Source: Alteromonas sp. M12 (GTDB taxonomy: Bacteria > Pseudomonadota > Gammaproteobacteria > Enterobacterales > Alteromonadaceae). Taken from it: DNA of 64,000 nt. This document shows positions 62,835 to 64,000 of this stretch, in pieces; the stretch's first letter is position 1, and each line of letters starts with the position of its first letter. Position numbers and translations under genes: made by a program. The notes under the pieces are model-generated. The model had not been told where the DNA came from. It saw only the letters and a list, made by a program, of their open reading frames with translations, and did not search any database. The stretch is from the NCBI RefSeq assembly GCF_037478005.1, contig NZ_CP144164.1, forward strand, positions 434,001 through 498,000, written 5' to 3'.

Positions 62835-64000
62835 AACCCACTTCATTCTATGCCGCTTACGTAGTTAGAAAACTATGGACGCTAGCAGCTGTTCTGCTGG
62901 TGCTGGTGGCTGTGAGCCTAAGTGTTATCCGCTTTTCGTTGCCTTATATGGACGACCATAAGCACCGAATCGAATCTTGGCTAAGTAATCGTTATGGTAT
63001 CAATCTAACTATTGGTCAACTCAGCGCAAATTGGGCCAAAAGTGGCCCTTCTTTGATACTCAAAGACATTAAACTTCAACAAGACGAACAATCTCCCATT
63101 GGTCTAGAAATTGAAGATACGCAAATCGAGATCGATTTTTGGGGCACCATTGTGGCCCGACAGATTCAATCCCGACGTTTTGAGTTAAGTGGCTTGGCGT
63201 TATCCGTTAATTTAGCGCGAATTCAAAGTTCAGAAAGCGAATTTCCAGTGGTTGATGCGCTGGAAGACTTATTTCTACAACAATTGCAGCGTTTTTCAAT
63301 TAGTAATAGTGTGATTGATGTCACCACGCGCTACGATCAGCAATTAATTCAAATACAGCAATTGAGCTGGCTGAATAAAGACGACCGCCACCAAGGTTCA
63401 GGTTTATTGCGCGTGGTGGAGTTAGCCAATAATTCCACAACCTTTAGTCTCGATTTAGTCGGTAATAAAGATAATCTTAGCGGTACTTTTTACGCCCGCG
63501 GTGAAGAACTTGATATGTCACCTTGGCTAAACCAATTGATTCGTACCCAAAATCAGCTAACCCAAAGTAGGGGGAACTTTACATTTTGGGCTGAGTTGAA
63601 AGAAAATCGTATTGAAAACGTGCAAATGATGCTGAATAAAAGTGAGTTTTCATGGACCTCACCGGAAAGTCAGGTTGATGCCGCGATAGTTGGCGGAAGT
63701 ATTCGTGGTGTGCCGGATGAACAGGGTTGGTTAATTAATATCGACGACCTGATTCTAGAATCTCGTCAACAAAGTTTATTAACCAGTTGGACGGGGCACA
63801 TTGGCCGCAATGGGCTGACTCATTTCCAAACGACTACCCCGGTCAATATCCGTACCTTGTTGCCTGTATTGCCATTGGCATTTGATAAGGAAGCAATTGA
63901 CTTCATCGAACAACTCAAACCCAATGCGCGAATTGATGATTTAGCCATTGTCTTCGGTAAGCAATTTTCAGCCAGCGCTAATTTCTCTAAAGTTAGCTGG
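62831..64000 (+). CDS. yhdP: YhdP/AsmA-like envelope protein (5' part)
   Basis: The first 390 codons of a large TIGR02099-type protein; it continues past the window. The GTG start at 62831 overlaps the rng stop (GTGA). A TM helix lies at about residues 14-34 (LWTLAAVLLVLVAVSLSVIR), and then a long periplasmic beta-rich chain begins with HRIESWLSNRYGINLTIGQLSANW, the AsmA/DUF3971-like start. YhdP family proteins form bridges for phospholipid transport between the two membranes in E. coli. The downstream gene in the usual order, tldD, is outside the window. Confidence 0.9.
   Translation, partial: MKPTSFYAAYVVRKLWTLAAVLLVLVAVSLSVIRFSLPYMDDHKHRIESWLSNRYGINLTIGQLSANWAKSGPSLILKDIKLQQDEQSPIGLEIEDTQIEIDFWGTIVARQIQSRRFELSGLALSVNLARIQSSESEFPVVDALEDLFLQQLQRFSISNSVIDVTTRYDQQLIQIQQLSWLNKDDRHQGSGLLRVVELANNSTTFSLDLVGNKDNLSGTFYARGEELDMSPWLNQLIRTQNQLTQSRGNFTFWAELKENRIENVQMMLNKSEFSWTSPESQVDAAIVGGSIRGVPDEQGWLINIDDLILESRQQSLLTSWTGHIGRNGLTHFQTTTPVNIRTLLPVLPLAFDKEAIDFIEQLKPNARIDDLAIVFGKQFSASANFSKVSW

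Overview
The window is about 64 kb of a moderately AT-rich gammaproteobacterial chromosome. It is most consistent with a marine member of the Alteromonadales (Alteromonadaceae). The reasons are the gene orders lptM-lysA-dapF-DUF484-xerC-yigB, mpl/fbp/ppa, uvrA/MFS/ssb and msh-mreBCD-maf-rng-yhdP, a complete MSHA type IV pilus locus, and a periplasmic PL17 oligoalginate lyase. The species cannot be fixed from sequence alone. No rRNA, tRNA, CRISPR array, insertion sequence or prophage was found.

Layout. 1-8.3 kb: start of a response regulator, uvrD (with a LexA-like box), cysE pointing the other way, a cluster of alternating GTAG-headed REP palindromes, then the minus-strand operon lptM-lysA-dapF-DUF484-xerC-yigB. 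8.4-8.9 kb: a large 26-bp tandem array of small imperfect hairpins. 8.9-16.2 kb: a VC2487-type glycosyltransferase with a PAP2 phosphatase, rraA, mpl-ubiX-S1/P1 nuclease, and divergent fbp followed by ppa with a structured leader. 16.2-25.5 kb: two MFS transporters, a DUF3299 protein, the uvrA-thioesterase-2OG oxygenase unit, a CitE-like lyase and ssb. 25.7-34 kb: oligoalginate lyase, SxxK serine hydrolase, a secreted orphan, a second hairpin array related to the first, zapE, a membrane stress-type protein, a headless gene remnant and rlmF.

34.4-39.7 kb is the most unusual part. Eight accessory genes sit between rlmF and the msh operon. A tightly overlapping minus-strand trio (inner-membrane protein, coiled-coil lipoprotein, coiled-coil soluble protein) is divergent from an exported caspase-fold protease. 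A T8G10 homopolymer lies in their shared upstream region. Next come an outer-membrane barrel-like protein with an acidic insert, a tiny Cys-rich lipoprotein and a membrane-anchored helical protein. I could not assign this group to a described system, and it is the best candidate here for an undescribed envelope-associated one.

39.9-58 kb is the MSHA pilus operon in canonical order (mshI, a PilN-like gene, mshJKLMNEGFBACDOPQ), mostly with overlapping or nearly abutting genes. It encodes the inner-membrane platform, secretin, ATPases, prepilins and the large LamG-containing MshQ. mshH is not found in the roughly 280 bp directly upstream of mshI. 58.3-64 kb is the cell-shape operon mreBCD followed by maf, rng and the start of yhdP, which runs off the end of the window.

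Start codons were revised where homology, signal peptides or Shine-Dalgarno sequences favoured an internal start (rraA, ubiX, uvrA, mreD, several msh genes). All functions are inferred from sequence patterns recognised by eye; no database search was run.
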